Shown here piece by piece: positions 21,047 through 32,910 of a stretch of DNA of 64,000 bases. The DNA lies in the NCBI GenBank assembly GCA_022559985.1, contig JAFJTR010000002.1:1-64000 (forward strand), given 5' to 3'. The DNA is from Parastagonospora avenae f. sp. tritici 18332-5. Taxonomy: Eukaryota; Ascomycota; Dothideomycetes; Pleosporales; Phaeosphaeriaceae. Below the pieces are notes generated by a model. The model did no database searches. It was not told where the DNA came from and saw only the letters and a list, made by a program, of their open reading frames with translations. The position numbers and the translations under genes are program-made. Within the stretch, counting starts at the first letter, position 1. Each line of letters opens with the position of its first letter.

Positions 21047-23101
21047 TTAGCACAGGGTGATCATCCTTGTCTGTTCAGATCCAAGGTCATAAGGCCTACC
21101 CGGCCATAATCCCAAATGACTTCCAACATTCCAGTAATCCAGTTCTAGCGCAACCCAGAGGTAACACCTACCCAAGAACCTATACGTCTCGTTCCCAAGA
21201 GGCCTTAGCAGCAAGGGCTCAGGTACGCCGTCGACTGCGAACTCACAATCACCGGGGTTGTGGTTAGTGGTTGTAAAACCGAGGCTATAATGAGTCCGGA
21301 ACATCAAGGCATCTTCGGCAAGCTTGTTTGCTTCTATGTATCGAACGAAGGTACGAATATCACGCTCGTTTGTCTTTTCCCCGGTAGTGAACTACTGAAG
21401 TAGCCAAGAGTACATCATGTGTGAGTCAAATTCAAGATCCGTGGGGACGAGATCACGCGCTTCAATTGGCATGAGCCCTTGCGACATGTCGATCAAGTGC
21501 CCCCGAACCGTAAAGTAGGGAAGGGGTCGCTGCTGAAGATTTTGATGGGGACCGAGATGGTGGAGGTCATGGTCGTATGAACAAGACACCAGGGACTTTG
21601 CGTGATATTTGGCATCGGCAGTTTCCATATCGTATGGAAAGGCTGGTGCAGATGCTAGGGTAGATATGCAGGGTAGCCATCGTCGGCAAACGACGCCACC
21701 TGGATTGATAGGGAATTGAAATGTTTTGTCTTGTTGCGGGTTTCCCAGAGGATCTTGCTCCAGTGTGTAAAGCTGGCTTCGTCGACTGGACCGCAAGGAA
21801 TCATAAATTGGATCCGAGTGGAGAAGAAAACTTCGAAAATCTTCCTCGCTCAACCAGTTCGCAGTATCATCTATGTCGTTTTTGGGTTTTGTGTAAAGAA
21901 GGATTGTAAGATCCTCACATTCCTCTACACAAGCCACAATAACGTCTCGAAGGATGCTAGTATAGTCCAGATTGTAGTTCACCTTTATCATCGCACGCGT
22001 CTCCGGTTTGAGTAGGCTTACTATGCCGTAGAATTTGTCGCGTCGATCTGCGGAGGAAGCGTTCATCGACATCCTCAGGCAGTGTGCGATAGGATTTGCT
22101 GAAATTGATGCCGGATTCTGCAGCAGTCGCGGAATGGCAATTCCATAGCTTTCACAGATATCCACAAGAGGGGAGTGCAAACAGCCGGAAAGCAGTATAC
22201 TATCTTCGTTCAGCTGTAAAGCCAAATAGTTTGCCAGGACCACTTCTTGTATACTAATGGGCGTATGAGTTTAAATTTCGGGAATTGCGCTGGAGTATTG
22301 CTTAGATTAAACTCACACCCAAACTCTAGTGAAGTACCGCTTTCGGAAGAGCTCCGCTATCTGTTCAAGAGCGTCGTGAGTCGCATGCTCTCCTGTGCGA
22401 AGCCACCGCGCACACTCCGTGTAGTTGTGCGCTGTGTCCTCGATACAGATGCAAACATTTGACGCCTTTAGGTATATTTGGTCCATGAGACCTACTTGGT
22501 GGTTACGCTCGTCGATGTTGGCCTGATTCACACAAATCGCATCGACCCATAGACGACGCAAATAATGCGTTCGGCGTAGTCTTCTTAGGACAGCTTCGCA
22601 ATTCTTGGTGACTGCAATTATGGCCTTCTCACAATAGACTCGACCCGTGCTACTATCGTCCCCGCCTTCAGTAGCCCATGTATAGGAGAGGGCTTCGTAT
22701 GGTCCTGGCTTCTCATGAAGCCTTTCGAGTGTGATTAAACATTGGACAGGATCTGCCCATTTTCCGGGCAGTAGTTGTAGTAGACGTATTTCTTGTCCAC
22801 CAGAAAGCTCAAGGTCCTGGTATATGTAATATGTGCCACTTGGTGGAGATTCGACTACGACCGATGGTGTTGGAGTATACCCTGAATCTTGCATTGATGC
22901 CTGGACTGAGTCGACGATCTCACCACATGACAGGCAACAACCCAGGTCGTCATAAAAACGAACGTCAGGATGAGCGCACGGCTTGGAAGACATCTCAGAG
23001 TCGGGCCAGAGATAAAATTGACGTTGATCGTGTAACAAAGCGAATTTCGGCGTGGTAACATTTACGGCGGTAAAGGCGGGCATGCGGCGGGGCTGAGCCA
23101 T
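21047..23101 (-). pseudogene. HET-domain protein interrupted by in-frame TAG
   Basis: Fungal heterokaryon-incompatibility (HET) domain protein. Exon 1 (23101-22317) and exon 2 (from 22253) join through a 63-nt intron and encode a typical HET core: YEALSYTWATEG, LRRLWVDAICVNQANIDERN, QIYLKASNVCICIEDTA and FTRVWVIQEVVLA. Shortly after a conserved C-terminal region the frame meets TAG at 21394-21392, giving 548 residues. Beyond it the same frame stays open for 114 codons to 21047 and keeps the family tail (GRCYLWVALELDYWN, GRPYDLG). The gene is either a recent nonsense allele or makes a truncated protein; the intact tail points to a young lesion. HET proteins trigger cell death on non-self recognition. 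An intron hiding the stop could not be found. Confidence 0.75.
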
Positions 23102-23661
23102 TGCGGGCCGTTCAAGTGCTCCGACTCCCACAAGGTATGGTGAACCAGCAAGTAATGAGGGAGCTCACGACTTATCGACACCCCGATCTTGTGTAAAGAG
23201 CTACCCGAATCAGGAAAGCAGGGGTTCTAAATTTTGCTCTCATTTGTAGATGGTCCTACAGTGTGGCGATAGCCTTCTAAATTACGGGAGCAAGATACAT
23301 CCACGTCTTCAGCTTTGTGTTTACCTTCAATCCAACCTTACGCTCCTTGTTTTCGAATACAACTTATCTTGATGATCAAAAGATATTTGCACTATATGTA
23401 TTATGCTCAGGCTGTCGCTCTCGTCATCGACCGCGCCACATCAGCGTGGTCAATCAGCTCGATATGATGCTCGTGCGTTCGCAAAATTGTGTCGATTTCG
23501 TTTCTGTTGGTTTCGTTTTTGCCGCGTTGGATGCATCTCTTCTGTCAGTTAAGTCGCTCTGGATTCATGTTGTCGCTTTGGCTCCTTGCTGTGAAACACG
23601 ACTTCTACTATGCATCACTGTGTCCGAAGTCGCTCAAACTTTCACCTTCCTCTGCCTTCGC
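23102..23661. other. Intergenic
   Basis: The stretch separates the HET gene start and the permease stop. It should carry the HET promoter; nothing coding is seen. Confidence 0.45.
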
Positions 23662-25349
23662 TTAGGATGTCGGAAGAAGCTCCTGGTTTTGAGTGAGCTT
23701 TGGATCCTCGGTCTCCTGGTCACCCCAGCTAGCATCCCAACCATTCTTGACCAGGTATTCTTTCCAGATCTCGTCCTCGTTGTCCAGCACTTTCGATCCG
23801 TCTTGAAGGACGAACCAGGCGTTCAGGGCACCTAGGACAGCGAAAGCTGATCCGACCAGGAATGCGACTTGGTTTGACTTGTTTGGGTCGGAGTACGAGG
23901 CCATGATGGCGGAGAAAACCTGTACAGTGTAAATTTCACGAGGATTATATTCAATGACATGAGGCTTACTTCAGTGCCGATGGCAGCTCCAGCCTTGGAG
24001 AAGGCTGAGATCAAGCCCATGGTATGCCCACGAATTGAGGTCGGAAAAGGCTCTGTAGCTGTGATGACAACAGTGCTACGGAATGTTAGTCGTCATTCAG
24101 CATTCGCCTAGGCCATCATAGACTTACCTTCCTGGACCAACTTCCCCGAGCGTCAAGAAGATCCCGTATAGTACAATGAACAACGGGAATACCGTCTGGA
24201 TCTGCACTCCAGCACCACCAAGAACGAAGCCCAGACTAGCCTGGAGAGTGTAGCCTACACACTGCGTCTTCCTACGGCCAATCTTGTCTGACAAAAAACC
24301 ACCGATGAAGGGACCAGGCAAGTAGAAAGCGTTGAGCACGACACCCCAGCCCAAATTTTGTATCAGCGAGTTCTCGGGGTTCATGCGCGACACGATAGTG
24401 CTTCCAAAGATGCCGAAGGGAATGGAGATCCAGTTGTACAGAAACCAACCCATCGCGGCGCCAAAAATTCGTCGATAGTACATCTTTACGATCAGTACGT
24501 ACGGTGTCCTTTGCTTGCGAAGAGCTGACTTGCGATAGGCTGTGGAGACCTTCATGCGCATGCGGAAGTAGAAGATGGAGAGTGGTGGAATTGCTCCGAG
24601 TGCTAAAGCTGTTCGCCAGACAATGTGGTACTTGTCGACTCTTTGGTCGACGCAGAGCAAAAGCAGTAGAGGAACCAGGGCTCCGAAGCAATAACCCAAG
24701 CCAGCTGATAGATCCGCTACCATGGCAAAGAGGAAGCCTCGGCGCTTTCTGAAGTGACCTGCTTCGTCGGACGCTTCCAAAGCACCAGCACCTAGCGAAA
24801 TCAGCACATGTTTGACAGTGATGAGAAAAACGAGCGCATACCAGCCACGGGGTATTCTCCTCCTGCACCAACACCGGCAATGCCTCGAGCGACGACGAGC
24901 ATCCAGAACATGCCTAGTGGTGGCGTTCCACTTGCACCAGTGCTCAGTACAATACCAAAGACAAGAATCAGCGTGGTAAGAACCGCTCCAGTCTTGCGCC
25001 CGAGTTGGTCCACCACGATGCCAAATCCGACCATACCAACTATCATTCCGATCAAGAAAGCGTTTGAAAGTCGTGCTTTCATGTCTTTTGACAGGGTGTC
25101 GGGATAGATGACCGTCAGAAGGAGGTTGAGATTGCTCATGACAGCAGCGTTGTAACCATCGGATCCCAATGCTAGGCCAGAGAACAGCATCATTAGATAG
25201 ACAGACACTTTACTGTAGAAGGCCGGCGCAGTGCCTTTCTCGGTGACAGATTCAACACCTCCGACATCGACATCCTGGGTTTGTTTGGCATCTCTGTCGT
25301 CGACAGATGTCTGACTGTCGTGGACGATCGTGATCTCGGGAGCCGACAT
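23662..25349 (-). CDS. MFS permease, Git1-like
   Basis: Four exons (25349-24842, 24791-24128, 24075-23970, 23919-23662) with 50-, 52- and 50-nt GT-AG introns encode 511 residues. MFS signatures are clear: GSDGYNAAVMSNLNLLL in TM1, VDQLGRKTGAVL after TM2, GAGGEYPVAGAGALEASDE in TM4-5, and SDKIGRRKTQCVGY in the second half. These features, and the C-terminal KVLDNEDEIWKEYLVKNGWD tail, match the Git1-type glycerophosphoinositol/phosphate permease group of the plasma membrane. The exact substrate cannot be read from sequence. The gene is divergent from a CocE-type hydrolase across 717 bp. No lesion is seen. Confidence 0.85.
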
Positions 25350-26066
25350 CGTGCCTTCGTGTTCCAGAATTTCCAGAGAGTTGGTGAAAAGTCCCTAAGC
25401 AACATGCAGGGACATTGTCCTCAATTAAAGTCCTCAACTTGCGACCGGTTGATAAAGGATCGGAATTCGGCAAGAATCGTCTGTCATCCATCGCATTATT
25501 CCAACGACTAAATTTGCACGGTTCCCTCTGCATGAAGTAAGCGCAGCCGACCTCAGTAGAGACTGCACATGGATGCAAGCTTCCATCGCGCGAGAGTGGA
25601 GATTGAGCATCCGCATAACAGATAGGTAACTCAGCCCCTCGCAGCGATTGGTGGGCCTTGTAAAAGTGGAGTGTGGAGGTGTTCCGAAAGTGGGGAATGA
25701 CTTCGGCGTTTCTCCTCGTTTGTGAGCCGTCTCGAGGATAGGATGGGTAACCTTATCAGTATAGGAACGTCGGCCAGACTATTACTCCAACATGACTGTG
25801 ATGCGGGCCTCTAATTCGTTCTCAGCTGTTCAGTCGCGCGTGTAATCTCAATCGTGACCTAATGCGCGATTCGTGCGCTGCGATCTCGGTCCTAGTTGAC
25901 CCTGCCATGCTGCCGTTGAAATCATGCCCTCTGTACTCCGGCCCTGTAGTTCGTACAAAAGAGTGCTAAGATCAAAATCACTTCGCAGTTGGTAAAACTA
26001 TCTGTAAGTGCTTTGCATGAGCCACCAGAGTCTGTCTGAAGTAGAGAACAGACCAAACACTTCACC
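25350..26066. promoter_or_regulatory. Divergent promoter region, permease / CocE hydrolase
   Basis: 717 bp between the start codons of two divergent genes. No individual element was recognised. Shared regulation is possible but only inferred from arrangement. Confidence 0.4.
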
Positions 26067-28070
26067 ATGCAGCTCCTACCAATTCGCATCATGTACCATA
26101 CGCCCATCACTCTAAGCGATGGAACCGTTCTCTCTGCCATGATCTGGCTGCCAGAGACCGCAGAGTCTAATCCAGTCCCTGCGATTCTGGAGTATCTACC
26201 ATACCGCAAACGCGACATGACAGCTGAACGTGATGCGACAAACATGCCGTACGTTGCTGGCCGTGGCTATGCCTGCGTGCGCGTTGACATGCGCGGTACG
26301 GGAGACTCTCAGGGCCTGATCCTGGGCGAGTATCTCAAACAGGAACAAGACGACGCACTTGAGGTTTTGCAATGGATCGCAGCACAGAAGTGGTGCACTG
26401 GATCTTGTGGAATGATCGGTATTTCTTGGGGCGGCTTCAACTCGCTGCAAGTCGCCGCAAGGAGACCGAAGGAATTGAAAGCCATCGTCTCTATCGCATC
26501 GACAGACGATCGTTTCAACGATGACATTCATTTTATGGGCGGTTGTGTATTGACGGAGAACTTCACCTGGGCGGCTTCGATGTTTGCCATCAACTCGTGT
26601 CCGCCTGATCCAGCGGTTGTAGGAGATCAGTGGCGAGACCTCTGGCTTCAGCGACTTGAGTCCGGCGGATTCTTTGCAAAGGAGTGGCATGAAAACCAAA
26701 GGCGTAACGATTTCTGGAAGCATGGTTCAATTTGCGAAGATTACAGCTCTATCGAGGCCGCAACTTACCTGGTCAGCGGATGGCAAGACCCATATACCAA
26801 CACAGTATTCAGGATGCTAGAGAACCTGAAATGCCCCAAAAAGGGACTTGTTGGCCCTTGGGGTCACAAGTATCCCAATTTCGCGAAGCCCGGCCCCCAA
26901 ATAGGATTCTTGCAAGAGACTGTTCGCTGGTGGGATAAGTGGCTGAAGGGCATCGACGAGACAAACATAATGGACGAGCCTGAGCTTCGCTGCTATCTCC
27001 AAGATCCAGTAGCGCCAGCTGCTTACGACAAGTTCCGTCCTGGCCACTGGGTTGCGGAAACCAAATGGGACGACGAGAAAGCACTTACAAGGCGCATGGG
27101 TCTTGCTCCAGGACGCTTGACTGAGGAAAATTCTTCCGGCTCCGGGAAGGTCGAAATATGTTCTCCGCAAACCATTGGCTTTGCAGGAGGGAGATGGCTG
27201 ATATTTGGTATTGAAGGCGAGGGTCCATCTGATCAGCGCCTGGAAGCCGGTGGTAGCCTGGTGTTTGACACCAGACCACTGACAGAATCTATCGACATGC
27301 TCGGCGCTGCCGTGCTGAATGTTCGTATCGCAAGCGACAAGCCGGATGCCTTATTGGCTGCGACGCTAACAGAAGTCTTACCGAACGGTGCAGCGACCCG
27401 CATTTCCTATGGCCTGCTCAACCTTACCCATCGCGATAGCCACGAGGATCTCAAAGCACTTGAGCCTGAAAAGTTTTACGATGTGAAGCTGAAACTCAAC
27501 CACTTTGGGCAACGCCTTGGAGTAGGCAGTAAACTTCGTCTTGCTCTGTCTTCCACTTACTTCCCCATTGTCTGGCCATCCCCCGAGGTGACCACGCTTA
27601 TGATAGATACCGGGTCGAGCTCCATTGACCTGCCAGTACGCACCGACGACTCTCAGGACTCAAAGCTCCAGCCATTTCGACCGGCGATCAATGGAACTCT
27701 CAAGAAGACCGAACTGCGCCCTGTAAGCCACAAGAATTACGTCAAGCAAGACTGGGACACCGGACGCACAGAGCTTGTAGTTGATTGGGATGACGGGAAG
27801 TGGGAAATTGATGAGACTGGATGGCGCTTCGGGTGGACCACACCCATGGCAATGGGTTGTCATCCTGCTGACCCGCTGTCTGCGGAAGTGTACCAGGGGT
27901 TCGAGAGGGAGTTTGAGCGTGGTGATACCAAGGTAAGCTTTAAAGGCTGGACGAAGATGAGAGCGACAGCTACCGACTGGATCATGACTGCGCGGATAGA
28001 CGCATGGGAAGGAGAGAAAGCGGTGTTTGGACGAGACTATGAGTTCAAGGTCCCTCGCGATCATGCGTAG
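26067..28070 (+). CDS. CocE/NonD-family (X-Pro dipeptidyl-peptidase S15-like) hydrolase
   Basis: Single-exon gene of 667 residues. The N-terminal alpha/beta hydrolase domain (about 1-330) has the family pattern: DGTVLSAMIWLP, PAILEYLPYRKRD, RGYACVRVDMRGTGDSQG and the nucleophile elbow MIGISWGGFNS with Ser120. A cap-like helical segment and the AATYLVSGWQDPYTN region (catalytic Asp candidate) follow; the His is probably in LVGPWGHKYPN. A C-terminal jelly-roll domain with GGSLVFDTRPL and SSTYFPIVWPSPE completes the architecture. Such enzymes cleave ester or amide bonds of small acyl substrates. No signal peptide is seen, so it is probably cytosolic. The absence of introns and the close match to bacterial architecture leave horizontal origin open, but other single-exon genes lie nearby. 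Confidence 0.88.
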   Translation: MQLLPIRIMYHTPITLSDGTVLSAMIWLPETAESNPVPAILEYLPYRKRDMTAERDATNMPYVAGRGYACVRVDMRGTGDSQGLILGEYLKQEQDDALEVLQWIAAQKWCTGSCGMIGISWGGFNSLQVAARRPKELKAIVSIASTDDRFNDDIHFMGGCVLTENFTWAASMFAINSCPPDPAVVGDQWRDLWLQRLESGGFFAKEWHENQRRNDFWKHGSICEDYSSIEAATYLVSGWQDPYTNTVFRMLENLKCPKKGLVGPWGHKYPNFAKPGPQIGFLQETVRWWDKWLKGIDETNIMDEPELRCYLQDPVAPAAYDKFRPGHWVAETKWDDEKALTRRMGLAPGRLTEENSSGSGKVEICSPQTIGFAGGRWLIFGIEGEGPSDQRLEAGGSLVFDTRPLTESIDMLGAAVLNVRIASDKPDALLAATLTEVLPNGAATRISYGLLNLTHRDSHEDLKALEPEKFYDVKLKLNHFGQRLGVGSKLRLALSSTYFPIVWPSPEVTTLMIDTGSSSIDLPVRTDDSQDSKLQPFRPAINGTLKKTELRPVSHKNYVKQDWDTGRTELVVDWDDGKWEIDETGWRFGWTTPMAMGCHPADPLSAEVYQGFEREFERGDTKVSFKGWTKMRATATDWIMTARIDAWEGEKAVFGRDYEFKVPRDHA

Positions 28071-28471
28071 GCGATATTCTATGCAGTCATGTTCGAGGGG
28101 CGAATAAGCTGTGACTGTCGTAGTTTCCATACCTGAAGCCTGCATAGGTAGCCAGCGTGTTCTCAAAAGCATTGCCACTTAACGATCTATACCTGTAGGT
28201 CTAGGCGTAGTTAGTGCAATAATACGTACGGGCGGATCTGATTCTAGGTGCGATGTATGTGCAAGGGGCAAGGGAGACTCGCCTGAATAACTCTTCGTCT
28301 TCGGCGTTGCGGCTCTGTCGTCATCGCAGTTACACCACAACCGGATCGACATCCATGATCGCCAGATGATCACACATTTTCGTGATAGCCAACATGTCGC
28401 TGTGGTGATTCCGCTTGTAAAACACCGAATCTCTGGAGTTACGTGACATCTTTTCCTTGGTGTCCTGCAGA
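28071..28471. other. Intergenic
   Basis: Nothing recognised in the 400 bp between the hydrolase stop and the monooxygenase pseudogene. Confidence 0.4.
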
Positions 28472-29838
28472 ATGGATACTAAATCAGAGGGCTTTCCTCA
28501 CGCAACGACTAAGAGCCTCAATATTGTCATCGTAAGTCTCAAGATCCTACAATCATATACTAAAGGTTCAAATTTGATCAAAGGCAACCATGGGGCAGTA
28601 CCAAACAGCTCTTCTAATACTCTGAAGTTATACACATAGTCTGGCTGTAACATCCAAAAGCTCGCGACGCTGTGGATAGCTTAGGGCTGCAGTCTATGCC
28701 AACACATCTCCTGACATATTGCAGGTTGGCGCGTCTCTCGGTGGCCTCGCAACAGCTCTAGCACTCAAACGCCTCCCTCCCCCACACCACCACACCATAA
28801 CCCTTCTTGAGCGTAGCCCAACAGCCCTTCTACACAATCAAGGCGCAGGCATAGTAGCCGGCAGCGACACACTTGCCTTCTTCAAGCGCTACGACAAGTA
28901 CAATCGCGACATCGCCGCCAGCTCAGCGAGCCGGCAGTACCTCAACAAAGATGGCGAAATCGTACACGAAGAAGCCATGCGCCAGAACATGACGAGCTGG
29001 GATTTAGTCTACCACATCCTCCGAGCAAACGTCCATGGCGTGAAGAGCGAATACTGCGAAGTCCCCGAAGAAGATGAGGATGAGAAAAGGGTGACGCATC
29101 TCCACGGCCACAAAGTCACCTCCCTTCACGAAAACAGCGAGAGAATCATCGTGTAGTTCGAGACAGATGAGGGCGAGAAAGGCGCAATCGAAGCAGATCT
29201 CCTCATCGCCGCCGACGGCCCCAGCTCCACCATCCACTCCCTGCTCGCCCCGGATACTCAGCGCACATACGCCGGCTACGTCGCGCTGCGCGGAACCCTG
29301 CTCGAATCCGAAGCTCGTCCCGCCGCGCTCGAAGCGTTCAGCGAGCGCTTCACCTTCCACGGCCCGGGAGTGCAAATCCTCGCCTACCTGATCCCCGGCC
29401 TAAATGGCACCTTGGAGCCCGGCAAGCGGCTGATTGATTTCGTGTACTATGGAGATTGTGTGTGCTACGAAGAAACCTTTTGTTCAAGCCGTTACGGACG
29501 TAATCTCACCCACGAACGAATTCCTGGACGGGCGTGTGATACTGATTGGCGATACGCTGGCGGGTTTCAGACCGCATACGGTGGCGAGTACGAGCCAGGC
29601 GTGTTTCGACGCGATGGTTCTTGCGGATATTATTGAAAGGAAGATCGATAGGAAGAAGTGGAAGAGAGATACGTTGGGGTTTGCGCGGGTGTTGCAGACA
29701 CGAGGTGTGGATATAGGCGAAAGAAGTTAGCATCAGGACCTGCCGCTAGAAGAACATATCAAGGATAGAAATTTGGCGAGTCGGGCTAGGGAAGAGGAGG
29801 TTTGGCCTGAGTGGGCGGTGAGGGATTGCATTTTGTAA
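28472..29838 (+). pseudogene. FAD-dependent monooxygenase pseudogene
   Basis: A first exon (28472-28531) ends in LNIVI, and after a 193-nt intron the next begins VGASLGGLATALALKRL, restoring the GxGxxG-type FAD fold. LLIAADGPSSTIHSLL and a GDTLAGFRPHTVASTSQACFDA segment mark an aromatic-hydroxylase-like enzyme. Lesions: TAG at 29154-29156 inside the N-terminal half; an apparent internal loss near 29450, where the LIDFVYYG strand jumps straight to the VCATKKPFVQAVTDV region with a frame change; and TAG at 29728-29730 followed by an in-frame family-like tail (LPLEEHIKDRNLAS) to TAA 29836-29838. Both TAG codons sit where CAG or CAA would fit. Not functional as it stands. Confidence 0.85.
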
Positions 29839-30236
29839 ATATTGCAGCTGATGATGACCGAATCGATATCGACTTTTCAATTTTCTACCGGCCATTTATC
29901 CGTGTAAAATGTCGCGAGCAAGCAACAGATGGTACACAACCTCAACGGCAGCTATCTAAGCCGTTATTGTGTCAGGCTTGTGCTGGAGAGAAAAATGTGG
30001 TTGATACCCGAGGAGCCGCTTCCATTTTAAGCTCCTTAAACTACGCCCTGTCATCCTACCAATCGGGACCCGGCTGCAGTAGGACCTAGACATGCATATG
30101 CACCTATTCCGTGCCTGCTTGTTCCGTAGCAGCGCAAATGTAGCTGCTGGCTCATGGCTGGACTGGGTGATATTTCCCTCCCAATTTTTGCTCACTTCTG
30201 CCGAGACTTCATTTCTAATCGAAGCAAATTTTCATT
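29839..30236. other. Intergenic
   Basis: About 400 bp upstream of the GT90 gene; no coding signal. Presumably holds its promoter. Confidence 0.4.
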
Positions 30237-32131
30237 ATGAGGCTTGTGCTTCGCTTCAAGGTCTTTTTGCTTCTTGCGCTTTGTATTTCAGTATCACGTC
30301 TTAGCAAGACAATATTTGCGCATCCTTTCGACGAGCTTATAGCACAGGCTGAAATGCAGTATCGAAGGGTTCTTGATTCTCAAAGCCTGACATACGACGA
30401 AGCCGTTCGGAAATACATCTCTAGAAGACATCTTCGGCCCCCTCCAGGCTTCCAGGATTGGTTCTACTTAGCAAAACGTTTGGACGCCACGGTGATCGAA
30501 TCGTTCTGGGATGGGATTTACGGGGACTTGCAGCCTCTTTGGGGTGTGGATCCGGCGGTAATACTCGATCAAATCATCGCTCTAACAGGCCAAGGTTCTT
30601 CAAGTGATAGAATCTACAGATTCTGGATCGAAAAACATGTTGCATACAGCACCTGTGACCCAGATAATGATGGCTGCTTCGGGTTACATGAAATGCTACA
30701 AGCGCTCGAACAATATCTTCCTGATCTTACCTTTTCTTACAACGGTTTTATCTCTCCACGCGTTATACCTAGCTGGGAGGAGATGGAGTTCTCAAGAGCT
30801 GTATCGAATTCACAGGTTTGTGGTGCGAAATGCCCATCTCCAGACAATAGGGCTTCTATGCACGAAATTTGGCAAGATGGTAAGTGACTATTCTAAAATC
30901 TTCCCATGCTACTTACGATAAGTTGTACTTCAGATCAAGAGTGACAAAACTAGATGTACCAATCAATCAGCTCGTTGCGCAAGCTTGTCCGCCAAAAGAT
31001 TCCACAAAAAAACATATACTAAAGGATTCTCGCAAACCTCAACTCCCAGCACAGATCGCCTGGAACGTATGCGAGGAGCCCAGCCTACTGAACGAGCACG
31101 GGACGCTTTTCAAACCAGATTTCGAGTTCACATCAAAACATTTCGTGCCCTTGTTTGCAGGATCTTCGATATCGCAAGTAGGCCGAGAAATTGTAGTTCC
31201 AGATCCGATCTATTTGCAAGACTATTACGAAGAGTACCACGCGAAAGAGGAGTCGGGTGACTGGTCTCAGAAACTGGATGTCATGACGTGGCGAGGAAGC
31301 AATACTGGTGGGATCCACAACGCTTCAAACTGGATGCGCTTTCACCGACATCGGTACGTTCTTATATAGATCACCCTTTCTTTGTTGCTAACTTCTTGAA
31401 GTTTTGTTGCTCACGTCAATTGGTTGCAAAACGGCATTAGAAGCGATAATTTGACCTCAATTTTGAAGGATGAGTCCACGCTCCTTCCGAAGCACGCAAG
31501 GTACCACGACATTGCAGCTCGTCACGCGGACGTTGCGTTTACGAGCTTCAAGTGTGCAGACAATGTTTACAGAGACATAAAACACTGTTCCTACTTGAAT
31601 GCATACTTTGAGCTGGGCAATAAGATACCCCTGTCAAAAGTCCTTTGCAGTAAATATCTGATAGATATTGACGGTAATGGGTACAGCGGTCTGAGTCTCC
31701 CCCTACCCCCAGATCAATTTATAACTGTTCGCTGACCAAAGATCGCAGCCCGCTTTTCAACATACCTGCGATCGCATTCAGTGCCAATTAAAGGAACGAT
31801 CTTTCATGAGTGGCACGACCACCGCTCAATTCCATGGTACCACTTTCTTCCTCTAAGTAGTGACTTCGACAATGTCTGGGAGATGCTGGATTACTTTATA
31901 TACCGATATCCAAGCAAAGCGAAAGCTATTGGAAGACAAGGACATGACTGGGCTGAAAAGGTCATGAGGAAGGAAGATATGCTTCTCTACTTATTTCGCT
32001 TACTTCTGGAATATGCTCGGGTTACTAATATACACAGAGATAGTATGACAAGGTTGACTAGTGCAGCAAGAAACACACTAAAAGAAACATGGTTGGTCGC
32101 CAACCCTTTTTGTCGTTATATGCTAGGATAG
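30237..32131 (+). CDS. GT90 (CAP10-like) glycosyltransferase
   Basis: Four exons (30237-30879, 30954-31353, 31402-31688, 31749-32131) give about 570 residues. The last two introns are clean GT-AG joins. The first (74 nt) uses the acceptor ACTAG after a GTGAC branch site because the earlier TTCAG leads to a stop. The N-terminus (LRFKVFLLLALCISVS) is a signal anchor, as expected for a Golgi type II enzyme. The C-terminal half has the CAP10/GT90 pattern: VMTWRGSNTGGIHN, HADVAFTSFKC, KYLIDIDGNGYSARF and IFHEWHDHRSIPWYHFLPL. GT90 enzymes include the cryptococcal capsule xylosyltransferase Cap10/Cxt1 relatives. The acceptor here is unknown. It lies 780 bp before the UstYa-like region, but a joint role is only a possibility. 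Confidence 0.85.
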
Positions 32132-32282
32132 CTATTATTGTTCTGCAATGTTCCCTACGAGCATGCAAATTTCTTCTGCCACCAAAAGGCCCAAGACAAT
32201 CGAAGACTGGTGTGATATATTGTCCAACATTTATTGAAGCTGCGCGACGGCTTACCACAGTCAGCCGACATTGAATACAACT

Positions 32283-32500
32283 GTTGGTAGGTACTCGCAC
32301 TAGTGCTGAAAGGAAATAACTATAACTGCATTGTATTCGATTGATCTGTGTTTTCTGTGTTCTCCCTACGTGAGGATGCTACGGAGGTGTATATGGTCTG
32401 AAACGAGTGAGGCCGAAGTAGGATCGGATCGGCTCGTTGGGCAGCGTTCAGCAACCGACGTCCCTACCGATACTCATAATCCGACAACAACAATGCTTTG
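32283..32500 (+). repeat. Direct repeat, copy 1
   Basis: Begins TTGGTAGG and shares CACTAGTGCTGAAAGGAAAT and a later GATACT..ATCCGACA block with copy 2 about 1240 bp downstream, at moderate identity with indels. Similarity may continue to about 32640. No open frame or terminal inverted repeats were seen; it may be a solo LTR or a non-autonomous element remnant. Confidence 0.7.
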
Positions 32501-32910
32501 CTATTTGCTATAGTCCGTGCGCACCGGAACCACCGGTAATGAGAGTTTCTAGGCGTGCATCATCTACTTCCGACTTCAAATTCACGCCGCTCGGGTTTGG
32601 CAATTCCGGAGGTTCTTCCCCCGGACCGTGATCGTCGTTTCTGTTTCCAATCGCAGCGGCTCAACCCCAGGCTGTCAGAAACACAACAGAGCCACTTGGT
32701 AGTGATAGGCGCCTCCTGATCCATCACTGCGTCACCGGGCTGTTTTGACTGCGATGGCTACCGGTGCGACAGCTGTGCTCGGTCCGAAGATTGAACTGAC
32801 CTCAAAGAAATTGATTTTCCAATCAAATTATATACTTGCATCAAGGGAAATTTCTGAGTATTGCCCATTGTTTACTAGTCGGGATATTTCAATGCCAAAA
32901 GGCTTGTCAG

